A DNA stretch of 64,000 nt, taken from assembly GCA_024362935.1 (NCBI GenBank), contig JANCRA010000065.1, positions 2,418,001-2,482,000 on the forward strand, read 5' to 3'. Below, in pieces: positions 31,844 through 42,649 of the stretch. A program made the position numbers and the translations under genes. Below the pieces are notes generated by a model, which saw nothing but the letters and a program-made list of their open reading frames with translations, did no database searches and was not told the DNA's origin. Source of the DNA: Setophaga petechia (taxonomy: Eukaryota > Chordata > Aves > Passeriformes > Parulidae). Within the stretch, counting starts at the first letter, position 1, and each line of letters begins with the position of its first letter.

Positions 31844-32570
31844 AGGCTCTGCAGACATTGGGATGTTCCAGCTTTAGGAGATGGCTCCAGGAGCTGCAGC
31901 TCCATTGTCCTGCAGCCAGAGGTTCCTGTGCCAAGGGCTGGCAGTGATTGTGCCCCAGGCACTTCTCAGCACCTTCCCAGCCCTGACTGATTGAAGCTCT
32001 CTGTGCCTCTGTGCTGTGCCCGGGCTGGCTGCAGGCAGTGCCCCAGCCCTGCTGGGCTGCCAGAAGAGCTGCTCATCAAGAGAAATGTGCTTTTGAAGCT
32101 CTGCTTGCTTACCAGGAGCTGCCTCTGTGCCAGGAGCCCAGCCCAGCTCAGCAGCACAGACACAGCACAAGGACTTTAATGAGCCTCTGGGGCTTTGTGC
32201 TCAGGCCCTGAACATCAGTCCCTGAGAGGGAGCTGAAGAAACCTCTGCAGAACTCCAAGGCAGAATCACACTCCAAACTTTCTTGGACTTATAATGGGTC
32301 CCACTCAGGGACCCAACTGAGAAAGTGTCCCCAGGCCCCAGGCAGAGCAGAGAACTGCAGGCAGTGACGACAGGTGGGGACAAAGAGAAGCCAAGTCTTG
32401 GTGCCCTGGGCCACAGCAGGGTCTGTGCCACCAAGGGCTGGGAGGAGACACCTTGTGCTGAGGCCCTGGGGCCTCCTGGCACAGCCCCAACCAGGCTGGG
32501 CACTGTCAGCCCCTTGTCCTGCCCTCAGCATCCCCCCCTAGCCCACATCCCAGTGGCCTCAAGGATCTGC
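31844..32570 (-). other. OR2 upstream exon region
   Basis: Near-copy of 3050-3798 inverted and of 52537-53260 direct. No coding potential is recognised; probable 5' non-coding exon(s) and flank. Confidence 0.45.
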
Positions 32571-33090
32571 TGGAAGGAGTCCCTGGGGAGCCTTGCTCAG
32601 CAATGGCCCTGGGGGCTTCTGAATGCTCCCTGCAGGGACTGCAGGTTTTTCAAAGGACTTTGGCTTTGGCTTTTGCCTTGGAGTCTCTGAGAGCTTTGTG
32701 CAATCATGGCCTCCAATTATCTGCTGTAATTATTCCCTGGAGATTCTTTGTCAGTAACAACACTCAGTGGGCTCATTAATGCTTCAAGGTACTTCAGTAT
32801 TTTAAGGTACTTGGTGTTTCCCTTTTGATACAGACTCTGTGAGAGGTTTGTGCAATCATGGCCCCAATTATCTGCTTTAATGAGTCCCTTGAGAGCTTTG
32901 TACTGACACTCAGTAGGGCTCATTAATGCCTTGAGATACTAAAGGTTGTTAAGGTACTTTATGAATTTAAGAATACTTTTAGGTACTTTTAAGGATTTTC
33001 CTTTCCACACTGAGTGTCTAAGAGGTTTTTGTGCCATCCTGGCCTCCAGTTCTCTCCTCCAAAGAGTCTATGAGAATCCTGTTTTAAGTA
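32570..33090 (-). repeat. 147-bp tandem repeats upstream of OR2
   Basis: Same unit as 2490-3090, with repeated CAATTATCTGCT and GTTTGTGCAATCATGG landmarks. Confidence 0.6.
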
Positions 33091-33220
33091 TCTTCCCCCT
33101 TTCTGTCTTACAACAAAGATGGAACTGAAAGAATTTTGTAAGACTTTGTAAAACCATTCAAACAAACACAGGACAATTAACAATACAACAAAGACCGCTA
33201 AGAGAAATAATAGTCGTGTT

Positions 33221-33569
33221 TTAGCTAGATATCATCCAACCCTTTAGTCCCTTGGATTGGAAGAGTCCTTTATTGAACCAGTCCTTGTTTTCCACTTGAA
33301 GCTTCTGGAACCCTTCCTTCAGTACCTGAATGCTCTTGTGGAGTGACTCACTGTGGCTGGAGAGGTTCATGCAACACATGCCCTCAGAGTCTACACAGCC
33401 ATGCCCATGTGCCCAGAGTAAAAACTCTATTGCTGTTCTGCAAGGTGGCATGTCTGATGGTCTCTGTGTCTGAGAGCAGGCCACTCAATGTGAGGGAGGT
33501 AGCATTGGTTTGCTTCCTTAACAGGCACCCAAGATGGTCTAATTTTCCTAAAGCTTCAGCTGCAGCCAC
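33221..33569 (-). pseudogene. Endogenous retroviral Env transmembrane-subunit fragment (copy B)
   Basis: Two overlapping minus-strand frames show a retroviral TM ectodomain. The key evidence is a CX6CC motif (CVDSEGMCC, 33397-33371) preceded by a hydrophobic WAHGHG stretch, as in TM subunits that bond covalently to SU. The heptad-rich region before it and the segment after it are split by a frameshift. The surface subunit, fusion peptide, membrane anchor and cytoplasmic tail are not found. The fragment directly abuts the gag remnant, so Pro, Pol and SU are deleted. It cannot encode a functional envelope. Confidence 0.75.
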
Positions 33570-34868
33570 CCAAGGTAGTCCAAACTGGGGGTGCTACCAT
33601 CCAATACCTGGATTAAAGCTTTCAAAGCCATCTCTTTGATATCATCCAATACTTCTCTGGAGACACCTGCTGCTTGATCATCTGGTAGGCTGTGTTGTCT
33701 TTCTCCAGCTGGATGGTTGATTGTCAGTTCCACCCTTGCATCATTATTAGCATAGTCTGCTATTAATTGATTTATTAAACACTTCCATCCCCCTTCCCAC
33801 AGGGTGTGTTCTTTAGGTGACAACAACATGGTCATAATATATTTTAAATCATAGCAGGTTAAGACATGAGCTGTAAACATGGCCCTCATTAGGCCATTAA
33901 AACAAATTAAGTCCTTCCTCTGGCCTTTAGCTGCCCTACACAGATCCTTGATTTCCTCGTAAACCAATGGTTGATGCCTGGGATTCTGCCCCCTCCTTTC
34001 ATAACATACAGGGCCAGTGACAAGTTTTTAGACTATTTGCCAGTCTCCTTCCTTAACTGCTTCTTTCCGAATCTTTTCCCAGTGATCTGGGATTGAGGGG
34101 TGAGGTGGCTCTGTGGAATCCAAACTGTCTTCTGGGGAGGAAGCATAACTTGGAGCAGAAACATTTGGATTAGAAATAGTGTGACACTTGGGCTCAGTAT
34201 TTTTGATCATGGGGTTATATTGTTTCCGGAGGGTGAGGCAAAGGGCGCTGACATTTTGTCAGGTGTTGGGGAGGAAAGGCCTTGATTTAGGACGGTGGAT
34301 TTCTCAGGTGGAGTTCTGGAGGCATGGCCTAGGGTGAAGGTGGAATGATTGACAGTGGCGGCGTGACCCGCAGTTGTGGGGGTGGAGTCTGGAAGTTCAT
34401 TCAGGGTGGAAGAGAAGGTTGTGGTAGCAGGAAGTGGAGGAACCAAGATGGAGGGAGGATGGTTGGGCTCCCAAGCCACATTCCGGCTCCTTCCATCTTG
34501 AGTCTCCAGGGCATGATGCTCCAAGACTGCGTGGCCATTGCCATCTTGGACCATCATGGAAGGTTCAAGAAAGGCAGGTTTAAGGGGAGGTCCCAAGTTA
34601 GGAGTGACCAATGGATTGAGTTTTGAACACACTGCCTGCTGGTGAAGGGTGTCAGGATGGTGTGGAAGATGAGGAGCATGCAGGGTGCAATGTGGTCCCT
34701 TTTGATTGAAAGGTTGTACAATTTAACTCCCACTGAGTCCCAAAACTCAGTGGTATGGATTTCATTAGCAGAGGCATCTGAAAAATTTTTAATGATCCAC
34801 CTCATGATTGATTTTAATTTGTTCTTTGAAAATATTATGTCATGATCAGTGAGAATTAAAGCATCCAT
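33548..34868 (-). pseudogene. Endogenous betaretrovirus-like gag remnant (copy B)
   Basis: Gag would start at ATG 34868 with a matrix-like domain (to about 34690), then shift frame into a proline/threonine-rich middle region (34632-34207), then a short stretch with HWEKIRKEAVKEGDW (34083 region) and a capsid N-terminal domain (33967-33548) including a LLSP-E--LWEGGWK block typical of betaretroviral capsids. The capsid stops before the major homology region; no nucleocapsid zinc knuckles are present. The frame is broken at least twice, so no Gag polyprotein can be made. The 5' LTR and primer-binding site lie just upstream (35202-35661). Confidence 0.75.
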
Positions 34869-35201
34869 ATATGTTCCTTTCTACTTTGGATATCCGGCTG
34901 CCCATTTTTCTTTCTCTGCCTTATGAGGAAGAGCCAGTGCAACACCCCAAATTATGGGACTTTAGTGCATATTGTAAAAACACAATGGTCACATGGGCAA
35001 TAAATTTTTTGCATTTCCCCAAACCCACCTGCAATCCTATGCAGGTTCAATTGTCGTTGTCCCTGCTGATCCTGTGCAAGGTCCCTTGAAGCAACAATGA
35101 ATCCGCCAGGCCCAGCACAATCCAAAATCCCAGGGAGTGCTGGCCTATCCATCAACTAACCCCAGCTGACGTGAGTGACACAGGAAGCCCTGAATGTCAG
35201 G

Positions 35202-35219
35202 GTCCGTGTTTGGGCGCCA
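35202..35219 (-). other. Primer-binding site, tRNA-Lys-like (copy B)
   Basis: Minus strand TGGCGCCCAAACACGGAC sits two bases after the LTR end. It differs at two positions from the 18-base tRNA-Lys3 primer-binding site, which is perfect in copy C. Confidence 0.75.
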
Positions 35220-35221
35220 GA

Positions 35222-35661
35222 TGTCACAATGAGGGTGGCTGTGACAAACTCTCTGGTTCCCTGACTTCAGGACGAGGGTGGCAAAAATGAAAAGGAGCAG
35301 GATCAATCAATGGAGTTGTTTAAAAGGAACTTTAATAACAGGGTGAATATCAATAAACCTGGAGAAGTCGAGAACAATATGAGGGGCAGGATCCAAAGGC
35401 CCGAGACAAAGGGGAAGCAACAACATGCACACTTGGGGGTAGAACACTCTAGAACAATAACCATATAGGGGAAACAAGTAACTAATAAACCAATAAGGAA
35501 GTAGATCTGGGACAAATTAGCATAGCAACATTGAAGGCTTATTGGGGAACTCTCAAGCTCACTCTAAGTTAAACAAATTATTCCCAAGGCTTGAAATTCA
35601 TGTCCAATTCTTTGGGGGTAAAATCTGCCTGACTCTGAGATACAGCTGGCCAACTACCGCA
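35222..35661 (-). mobile_element. 5' LTR of the gag-bearing retrovirus (copy B)
   Basis: On the minus strand it starts TGCGGTAGTTGGCC and ends CTCATTGTGACA, two bases before the primer-binding site. It has a CCATATGG/TATATGG-like element near 35460 and ATTAAA-type poly(A) sequence near 35330. It sits in a TGTCACAATGG satellite. Copy C begins TGTGGGAGTTAGCC. No 3' LTR is found at the other end of the remnant. Confidence 0.7.
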
Positions 35662-35840
35662 CTGCTGCTTTGCACTGGCCCCTTGGGACCATGTGGCCCA
35701 ACAGAGCCACAATGATGTTCTTGCTTCCATGAGGCCCCACAGTGTCACAATGGTCCCTTGGATCCATGGTGGTCTGCAGTGTCACAATGGCCCCTTCATT
35801 TCACAAGGCTCCCAGGTGTCACATTGGTCTCCATAGGAAG
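35662..35840 (+). repeat. TGTCACAATGG minisatellite, array 6
   Basis: Four to five units interrupted on one side by the LTR. Same sequence context as 36850-36960. Confidence 0.7.
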
Positions 35841-36350
35841 GAAACCACAGAGCTCCTATATTTCAGGAGCTGATGAACGGCAACCACCAGAGGCCAAGGC
35901 AAGCCTGATCTGTCTGTCCTGGCAGGTTTGCTTGGAGCAACCCTTAGATTTTTGAAATTATCAATGTGGAGTCCTAATTTCAGATATTTGTGCCTGGAGA
36001 AGATGGATGGGGTTTTTTTCATAAAAAGAAAAGCACAGAGCCCTTTCCAGTGTTTGGAAAACAGGTGAATGCTGCCCCTCAGGAGTCAAAGACCAGCTAG
36101 ACTTGTCTGTCCCGGGAGCTTTTGTCTGGCAGCAATCCTTGGATACACAAACATTTGGAGGTGGAATCCTAATTTTGGCCATGGATACCTGGAAAAAATG
36201 GACAGTTCTTTTCCATAAAAAGAAAAGCCCAGAGTCCCTATGTTTCAGGGGCAGATGGGAGTGGCCTTCCACATTCCAAGGTCAGCCAGACCTGTCAGGT
36301 GACCCCTGGGAGGCCAAGGCAGCCACACCTATTTCATGTTGCCTTGGTTC
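35840..36350 (+). repeat. 185-bp satellite, block 4
   Basis: Units with TCCTTGGATACACAAACATT and GGTGGAATCCTAATTTTGGC; direct counterpart 56480-56990. Confidence 0.65.
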
Positions 36351-37165
36351 CACAGGGCCCTGCAGTGTCACAATGGCTCCTTGCTTCCATGAGGCCTTGC
36401 AGTGTCACAATCATTCTCTTGCTTCCATGATGCCCTCAGGTGTCATAATGGTCCCTTGGTTACACAAGTCCTTTAGGACCTTAATGGTCTCCACGGTTTC
36501 ACAAAGCCCCACAGTGTCCTTATGGTCTTTGGGTTCCATGAAGCCCTGCTGTGTCACCATGGCGCCTTGGTTCTATTGGGGCCCAGTAGTGCAACAATGA
36601 TCCCCTTGTTTCCACAACTTCCCACAGTGTCACAATGGCCCCATGCTTCCATGAGGTCCTGTAGGGTCACAATGTTGCTTTGGTTCCATGGGGCCCCACA
36701 GTGTCAGAATGGTCTCTGTGATTCCATGGGGCCTTGCAATTCCACAATGCTCTCCATGGATCCACAGTGCCCTGCAGGATCACAACGGCCCTTTGGCTCC
36801 ACAAGGCCCTGAAATGCAGCAATGGCCTCTTGGTTCCACAAAGCCCTGCTGCTTCACACTGGCCCCTTGGGATCATGCAGCCCAACAGAGCCACAATGAT
36901 GTCCTTGGTTCCATGAGGCCCCAGAGTGTCACAATGGTCCCTTGGATCCATGGTACTCTGCAGTGTCGCTCTGATGCCCTGCATTTCACAAGGCCCCAAA
37001 GTGTCTGAATGGTTTCAATGGTTCCTCAAGTCTCCACAGTGTCACAATGGCCCCTTGCATCCATGGTACTCACAGTGTCACAATGATCTCCTTGGTTCCA
37101 CAAGTTCCTACAGTGTAACCATGGCCCTTTGGCTCCACAACGCCCTGGAGTGTCACAATGATCTT
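36350..37165 (+). repeat. TGTCACAATGG minisatellite, array 7
   Basis: About twenty degenerate units; direct counterpart 56990-57620, which is shorter by several units. Confidence 0.8.
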
Positions 37166-37490
37166 CATAGGAAGGAAACAAGTGAGCCCCAGTGGTGCAG
37201 GGGCAGATGAGAAGCAGTCACCAGAGGCCAAGGCTGGCCAGACTTGACGGTATGGGCAGATTTTTTTGGAGAGTAACCCTTGAATATCCGAAATTTTAGA
37301 GGCGGAAGCAAAAATTTCAGCCATGTGAGGCTAGACAAGACAGGTCTTTTCCATAGAAAGAAAGCACGGAGCCTTAATGCTTCATGGTCATATGGGAATG
37401 GCCGCTGGCATGTCAAATTCAGTGGGACCTGTCAAACAGCCCCCAGGAGGCCAAACCAGGCAAACCTGTTCCATGTTCCCTTTTCCTAAA
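37165..37490 (+). repeat. 185-bp satellite, block 5
   Basis: Two units, ending in the usual CCAAACCAGGCAAACCTGTTCC join to the next minisatellite; counterpart 57620-57935. Confidence 0.65.
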
Positions 37491-37494
37491 TGGT

Positions 37495-37870
37495 TCTCCA
37501 TACTGTCACAATGGTCCCCTTGATTCCATGAAGTCTTGCAATGTCACAAAGGTTTTTTGGTTTAATGAGCCCCAATAGAGTCACAGGGTTCGCTTGGCTC
37601 CATGTGGTTCCGCTGTGTCACAAGGGCTCCTTGTTTCTATGGGTCCCACTGTTTGATCATTGACCCTTGCTTCTATAGGGCCCCTGAGTTGCACAATGGT
37701 CTCCTTGATTCCATGAGGTTCCATAGTCTCACCATAGTTGCCTTGAATCTCCATTGTCTCAAATGACCCATGGCTCCATGAGGTTCCCCAGTGTCACCAT
37801 GGTGTCGTTGGACCTGCTTTGTCACAACTGACCCATGGCTCCATGAGGTTCCATAGTGTCACCGTGGTCA
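37495..37870 (+). repeat. TGTCACAATGG minisatellite, array 8
   Basis: Degenerate units; the last are dominated by CCATGAGGTTCC-AGTGTCACC. In copy C this array is replaced by the LTR at 57938. Confidence 0.7.
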
Positions 37871-38025
37871 CTGTCAGAGGCTGAATGAGATCGATGTCCT
37901 GAGACACCTTGGGATGCTCGGAATGCCCATGTGGGGCCAGGGCCGGGTCAGGCCTTGGTTTGTGGTGGGACAGAGCCCCGCCCCCAGCCCTGGCCTGGCC
38001 TGGCAGAGCTGTCAATCACACAGCA

Positions 38026-38041
38026 GGGGGGGGGGGGGGGT
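38026..38041 (+). repeat. Poly(G) run
   Basis: An uninterrupted run of about 15 G, one T, then GGGG. A possible G-quadruplex and a typical site of assembly length error. Confidence 0.85.
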
Positions 38042-38079
38042 GGGGTTGATGTTAACCCGGATCTGATGGGCCCAGCTGT

Positions 38080-38215
38080 CAATCAATCAATCCCACACCA
38101 GCAGCTGGTGCCTACCTTGGCTCTGATTGGACAAGCAACTGCCAGTCCCACCCCAGGGGCGGGTCCATGAAGGCCCAGGGGATTAAAAGCCGGAGAACGA
38201 GGCCAGCCCAGGGTC
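38080..38215 (+). promoter_or_regulatory. Promoter-like cluster (CCAAT, GC box, TATA-like)
   Basis: CTGATTGGAC (CCAAT box on the other strand, about 38131), CCAGGGGCGGGTCC (GC box, about 38152-38165) and GGATTAAAAGCC (TATA-like, about 38179-38190) are correctly ordered and spaced for a start near 38210-38220. Downstream 38215-38400 is an exon-like repeat also seen at 16930, 44930 and (reversed) 10330. It could be the U3/R of an LTR rather than a cellular promoter. Confidence 0.5.
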
Positions 38216-38400
38216 TGGATCCTGCCTTCTCCTGGGGTTTGTGTGTTGGTGATGGTGGAACCCCAGCAGCTGGTACCCATGTCTGTGTCTTTCTATGCAT
38301 CTTCTGTCTTGCTGTTGTTCTCTATTTCTTCTCCTTCTAATCCTGCTTGCCTGGAACATTTTTGGGTAACTTCACATGTTGAGGGTTAAAGGATTTTACG

Positions 38401-38700
38401 TTAAATGTGTGGGAATCGAGGACACAGGGAATATTTCTCTGTCTGCTCTGAGGGATCCTGACCCCCAGAGAAACACTGCCTTTCACCTTTGCCCATGGAG
38501 AGGACTTCCAGGACTTTGAGATAGATTAGAATTTACCAAAGTGTGAAATAGGTAATAGAGAGTACCTATGTTCCTTGGGTGACAAATTTAGGTTTTGGGA
38601 TTTTTAGTATGGTGTAGATAAAATGCAAGATGCAGAACCTTAGCCCTGTCTTCTTCATCTACTCCATTTTCTGCAGTGTTGGTGGCACAGGGTGATTGGT
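38401..38700. other. Non-coding, nothing recognised
   Basis: AT-rich sequence with no open frame of note. Confidence 0.4.
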
Positions 38701-38717
38701 CAAGGTGCAGCACAGTG

Positions 38718-38753
38718 CTTATCTATCAATAACATGAGTTATTGATAGATAAG
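38718..38753. repeat. Perfect hairpin with GATA sites in both arms
   Basis: CTTATCTATCAATAAC, loop ATGA, then GTTATTGATAGATAAG: 16-bp arms with no mismatch. Each outer end reads AGATAAG on one strand, a GATA-factor consensus. Confidence 0.9.
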
Positions 38754-39042
38754 TAGAAATAATGTATGTTTTAAGAGTTAATTGGATGAGGCAACTTTAA
38801 AAGACTTTGAAACCGTACATTTTAGAGCCATTTTGTTGTGCTTTTCCATCGTGCTGAGCCTGGTGTGGACAGCAATGCAAAACTTTAGATAAGGTAACAA
38901 TAAACAAGAAGCTGAAGACTGAAAGAGTCCTGTGCATCTCCTTTTACCTGGCACAGAACTGCTACAGGAGGGTTTCCCCCATCCAGGGAGCCCCCAGAAA
39001 GGCCAAACATAAAACAAACATCAATAACTGGTGCCCTGACCA

Positions 39043-39252
39043 TGTTTGTAATAGGTTGGCTTTTTTCCATAAAGTTGGTTACTGAAGGGTGTTGTATTAC
39101 CTGGCCAATCATGTGAAATGTGTTGATTAAATGACCAGTGAGGTCCACCTGTAGCAAAACAAGATATAAAAGAAGAGGATTAAATAAAAGGGTGGCTTTT
39201 AGCCCTTAGCCTTCTGATCTGGGTCTGTGTCATCTCTGACTTAGCGGTGACA
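39043..39252 (+). mobile_element. Candidate LTR fragment
   Basis: TGTTTGTAATAGG start, CCAAT box (GGCCAATC, about 39099), TATA box TATAAAA (39165-39171), poly(A) signal AATAAA (39183-39188) and an end CTTAGCGGTGACA. The close TATA-to-poly(A) spacing is typical of bird ERV LTRs. No internal region or target duplication is found; sequence from 38760 to 39042 is unassigned. Confidence 0.45.
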
Positions 39253-39560
39253 TTCCCGATATCCAAGGGTTGCTTTCAAACAAAAGATGCCAGGACAGAG
39301 AGGTCTGGCTGGCCTGGGCCTCTGATGGCCGCCTTTCATCTGCCCCTGAAACACCACTGGTGTTCTGTGCTTTCCTTCCTATGGAAAAGAACCGTCCTTC
39401 TCCTCCAGTGTCCATGTCTGAAATTGGGATTCCACCTCTGAAATTCTGTATATCCAAGGGTTGCTCCCAGGCAAAATCTGCCAGTACCATCAAGGCTGGC
39501 TGGCCTTGGCCTCTGGTGGCTGCCCCTGCAGCACTGGGGCTGGATTCTTTCCTTCCCATG
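39250..39560 (-). repeat. 185-bp satellite, block 6 (minus)
   Basis: Inverted units with TATCCAAGGGTTGCTTTC and CTTTCCTTCCTATGGAAAAG landmarks. Confidence 0.65.
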
Positions 39561-39910
39561 GAGATCCCTGGGACACTGTGGGGACCTCATGGAACCAAGG
39601 GGATCATTGTGGCACCACTGGAGTCCATGGAACCAAGGGGATCATTGTGGCACCACTGGAGCCCATGGAAACAAGGGGATCATTGTGGCACCAGTGGAGC
39701 CCATGGAATCAAGGGGATCATTGTGGCACCAGTGGAGCCCATGGAACCAAGGGGCCATGGTGACACAGAGGGGCTTCATGGAACCTTGGAGAGCATTCCA
39801 ACTTTCAGGGCCTCGTGTCACCAAGGGGGCATTGGGACACCTCAGGACGTCTTGGAAGGAAGGGACCATTGGGACACTGTGGGGCCCCATGGAACCCAGG
39901 GAACACGGAA
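39560..39910 (-). repeat. TGTCACAATGG minisatellite, array 9, with homogenised sub-array
   Basis: At 39590-39750 a 42-bp unit (AAGGGGATCATTGTGGCACC, then ACTGGAG/AGTGGAGCCCATGGA) repeats about four times nearly unchanged. The left arm (15690-15770) has only two. This looks like recent local expansion. Confidence 0.8.
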
Positions 39911-39919
39911 CAGCTCTGG

Positions 39920-40345
39920 CTGGCTTGGCCTCCCAGGGGCCACCTGACAGCTCTGGCTGATCTTGGGATGTCAAGGGCTGCCTCTCATCAGCTCCTGGAG
40001 CACTGGGGCTCCGTGCTTTCCTTGCTATGGAAAAGAGCTGTCTGACTTTTCAGATGCCCATTGCCAAAATTGGTACTCTCCCTAAAGAAATTCCTATTTG
40101 CAAGGGATCGTGCAAAACAAAACCTGCCATCTCTGGCTGGCCTTGGCCTCTGGTGGTCACCTCTCATCTGTCCATGAAACACTGGGGCTCTGTTCCTTCA
40201 TTCCTATGGAAAAGAACGGGGCTTCTTGTCCAGGGACCATGGCCAAAATTAGAATTTGGCCTCCCAAATTCTGTATATCCAAGGATTGCTCCCAGACAAA
40301 AGTAGCCAGACAGACAGGTTGAGCTGGCCCTGTCCTCTGGTGATT
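39920..40345 (-). repeat. 185-bp satellite, block 7 (minus)
   Basis: Inverted match to 15060-15480, including GCACGGAGCCCCAGTGCTCC on the opposite strand. Confidence 0.65.
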
Positions 40346-40349
40346 TTCT

Positions 40350-41325
40350 AAGACTCTGAGCTGAATGTTTTCATTTGGAAGCACCTTGGAGAGGGCCCAC
40401 AGATGTCCCATGCAGGGGTTTTGAGGCCTGGGCACATGAGCACTGTATAGGGACAAAGGAGCTCTGTGCTAAGTGGGGTGTAGACTGAGGACAGTGGAGC
40501 AGAGCCATGAGAGTGTTTAAAGGGAGATTTCAGGGATGGTGGATCCTTTTGACATAGTGGAAAACAGCCAGAGAAAGAAAGAATTAATGCCAAGGGCAGC
40601 TGGGGAGGCCCAGACTGGCAGCAGGAGAAAGGAGTTTCCCTGGCAGGCAGGGCTGTGGTGCAGCACGTCCCCAGCAGGAGCCTGGAGCAGCCCAAGGCTC
40701 TGTGTGGGCAGGCAGAGGCAGGCAGGAGGCAGAGCTGTCAGCAAAGGAAGGGCCCAGCCAGGTGGGGCAGCCGGGGGATGGCGACAGCCTGCAGGGACAG
40801 AGGCGCAGGGCAGGGACACCGTGGGACAGCCTGGGCTGCACAGGGCACAGGGATGGGCAGCAGCTGCAAGACAGCCCTGCCAGAGCCAACTTGGGCAGCA
40901 CTTTGGCCATGGCTGCTTGGCCTGGGCCTGAGGCCACGAGGGGACAAGTGACCCTTGCAGGCCTGGGGCCTCATTGCCTCCTTGTCCCTGCTCAGCAGCC
41001 TGGCAGGGGCCGCCCCATGCTCCTGCCCTTGGCATTGCCCATCCCCACATGCCAGTGCCCATCCCGGGAAGAGCCCTGAGCAAGGAGGGAGGGACAGGAT
41101 CTGCCTGGCCAGGGGCTGGGGCTCAGCCCTTGATCCTTTTCATTCCTGACACACACCCAGGTTTGCTCAGCACCAGAGACACCTTTGCCTTGCTTGTCCC
41201 TATCTGTCATCACTGCCTCCAGTGTTTTGCTGTATGTGGAACTTGGGGACATTTTCTCAGTTGTGTCTCTGACAGGGATCTCTTCAAAGTACAAGAAACT
41301 TCAGCGTTTCAGTGTAACTGAGTTC
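40350..41325. repeat. Duplicated GC-rich segment
   Basis: Inverted match to 14480-15050 with an extra GC-rich stretch at 40800-41150. No gene is recognised. Confidence 0.5.
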
Positions 41326-41329
41326 TTGA

Positions 41330-41880
41330 GGGGTTTGTGACATCACTGAGGGAGTTGTGACATCACACAGCTGGCTGTGATGTCACAGAGTAGGATGTAA
41401 GGCCATAGAGAAGACTCTGCCATTGCAGAGTGTGGCTCTGTGGCATCAGGGGGTGGGTTGTGACATCACCAGGTGGCTGTGACATCACAGAACAGACTGT
41501 ATGTCATAGGTTGGACTGTGATATCACAGCACTGCTGTATGACATCACAGGGTGACATCATAGGGTTGGTTCTGTGACATCATGAGGATTATGTAACATT
41601 ACAGGTTTCTGTGTGACATCATGGGGGCAGTGTGACGTCACAGATATGGTTGTATGACATCAAAGGGATTGTGTGATATCACAGAGATGTCTGTGTGACA
41701 TCACAGAGGGCTATGTGATATCATAGAGTTTGCTGAGTGACATCACAGTGGCAGTGTGACATCACTGAGATGGCTGTGTGACATTCCAGAGTTGGCTGTG
41801 TGATGTCACAGAGCTGGTTGTATGACACCACAGGGATTGTGTGACATCACAGGGGCTGTGTGAGGTCACTGGGGAGGTCA
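41330..41880 (-). repeat. TGTGATGTCACA (CRE-like) minisatellite, right copy
   Basis: Inverted counterpart of 13556-14085, with TGACATCACA units and a perfect TGACGTCA at 41633-41640. Confidence 0.8.
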
Positions 41881-42129
41881 CTGTGCCCCGGCCCCCCTCA
41901 CAGCTCCCTCCAGAGCAGTCCAACCCTGCTCGTGCACAGCGGGGTCCCCTGTCCCCCCGGGTCCCCCGGCGCCGCAGCCTCCCCCAGAGGATGTTCCACG
42001 AGATCGACCCCAGAGCCTGACACGGGGATGGGGGGCCGGGGCCCTGGGGGTGGCACAGGGGGACAGGGACCCCCTGGCAGAGTCCCCGTGTACCCAAGGG
42101 CCACAGCCTGGGCCAGGGCTCCTTCACCC

Positions 42130-42647
42130 TGTTACCAACGAGGCCTTGAGAGCACTGAAAAAATCCCCAGCAAAGGATCAGCAAAAACCAGATTGAATAT
42201 TAAGGGACAGCAGCACAAAGTTCCTTGGCAAGAGTCACTCTGCTCCTGACTGGACACTTCAGGCACAGCAAGGAAACAAAGCAACAACAAAAGCAAACAG
42301 AATCCAGACAATCAAACCAGAAATGAACTGAGAACTGTCCCTGTGTGTGTGACACAAGGACAGTGAGGGCAAGGATAAAAGAAATACAACCCAAAAGCTT
42401 AACAGAACTCAAACTCAACAGGACTTAACTTGTACCTTAACCTTAACTGTTACCTTCAACTTCACATTTTAGCAAAATAACAGCACTTAACACTATTTAA
42501 CCTCACTTACAACATAGGACTTAATGATTTAATAGTGGAATAACACTTAACAATATTCAACTGAACTTATATTAAACATAAGAACTTAGCAAAAAACCAG
42601 CTCTTAGCAGCATTTAACTTAGCTTAAAGTTTGTGACTTAACTTACA
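42130..42647 (-). mobile_element. Candidate LTR (right-arm copy)
   Basis: Inverted counterpart of 12751-13283: minus strand starts TGTAAGTTAAGT and ends CTCGTTGGTAACA. The TTAA-rich part is more rearranged than in the left arm. Confidence 0.45.
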
Positions 42648-42649
42648 GG

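Larger units (their letters stand above)
27775..37900. repeat. Direct duplication, copy B (OR2 unit)
   Basis: Collinear and in the same orientation as about 48690-57935. In order: minisatellite, CR1, GC-rich flank, OR gene, upstream exon region, 147-bp repeats, retroviral remnant with LTR, then alternating satellites. Copy C lacks about 28600-29230 and copy B lacks part of the OR3 intron. Confidence 0.78.
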
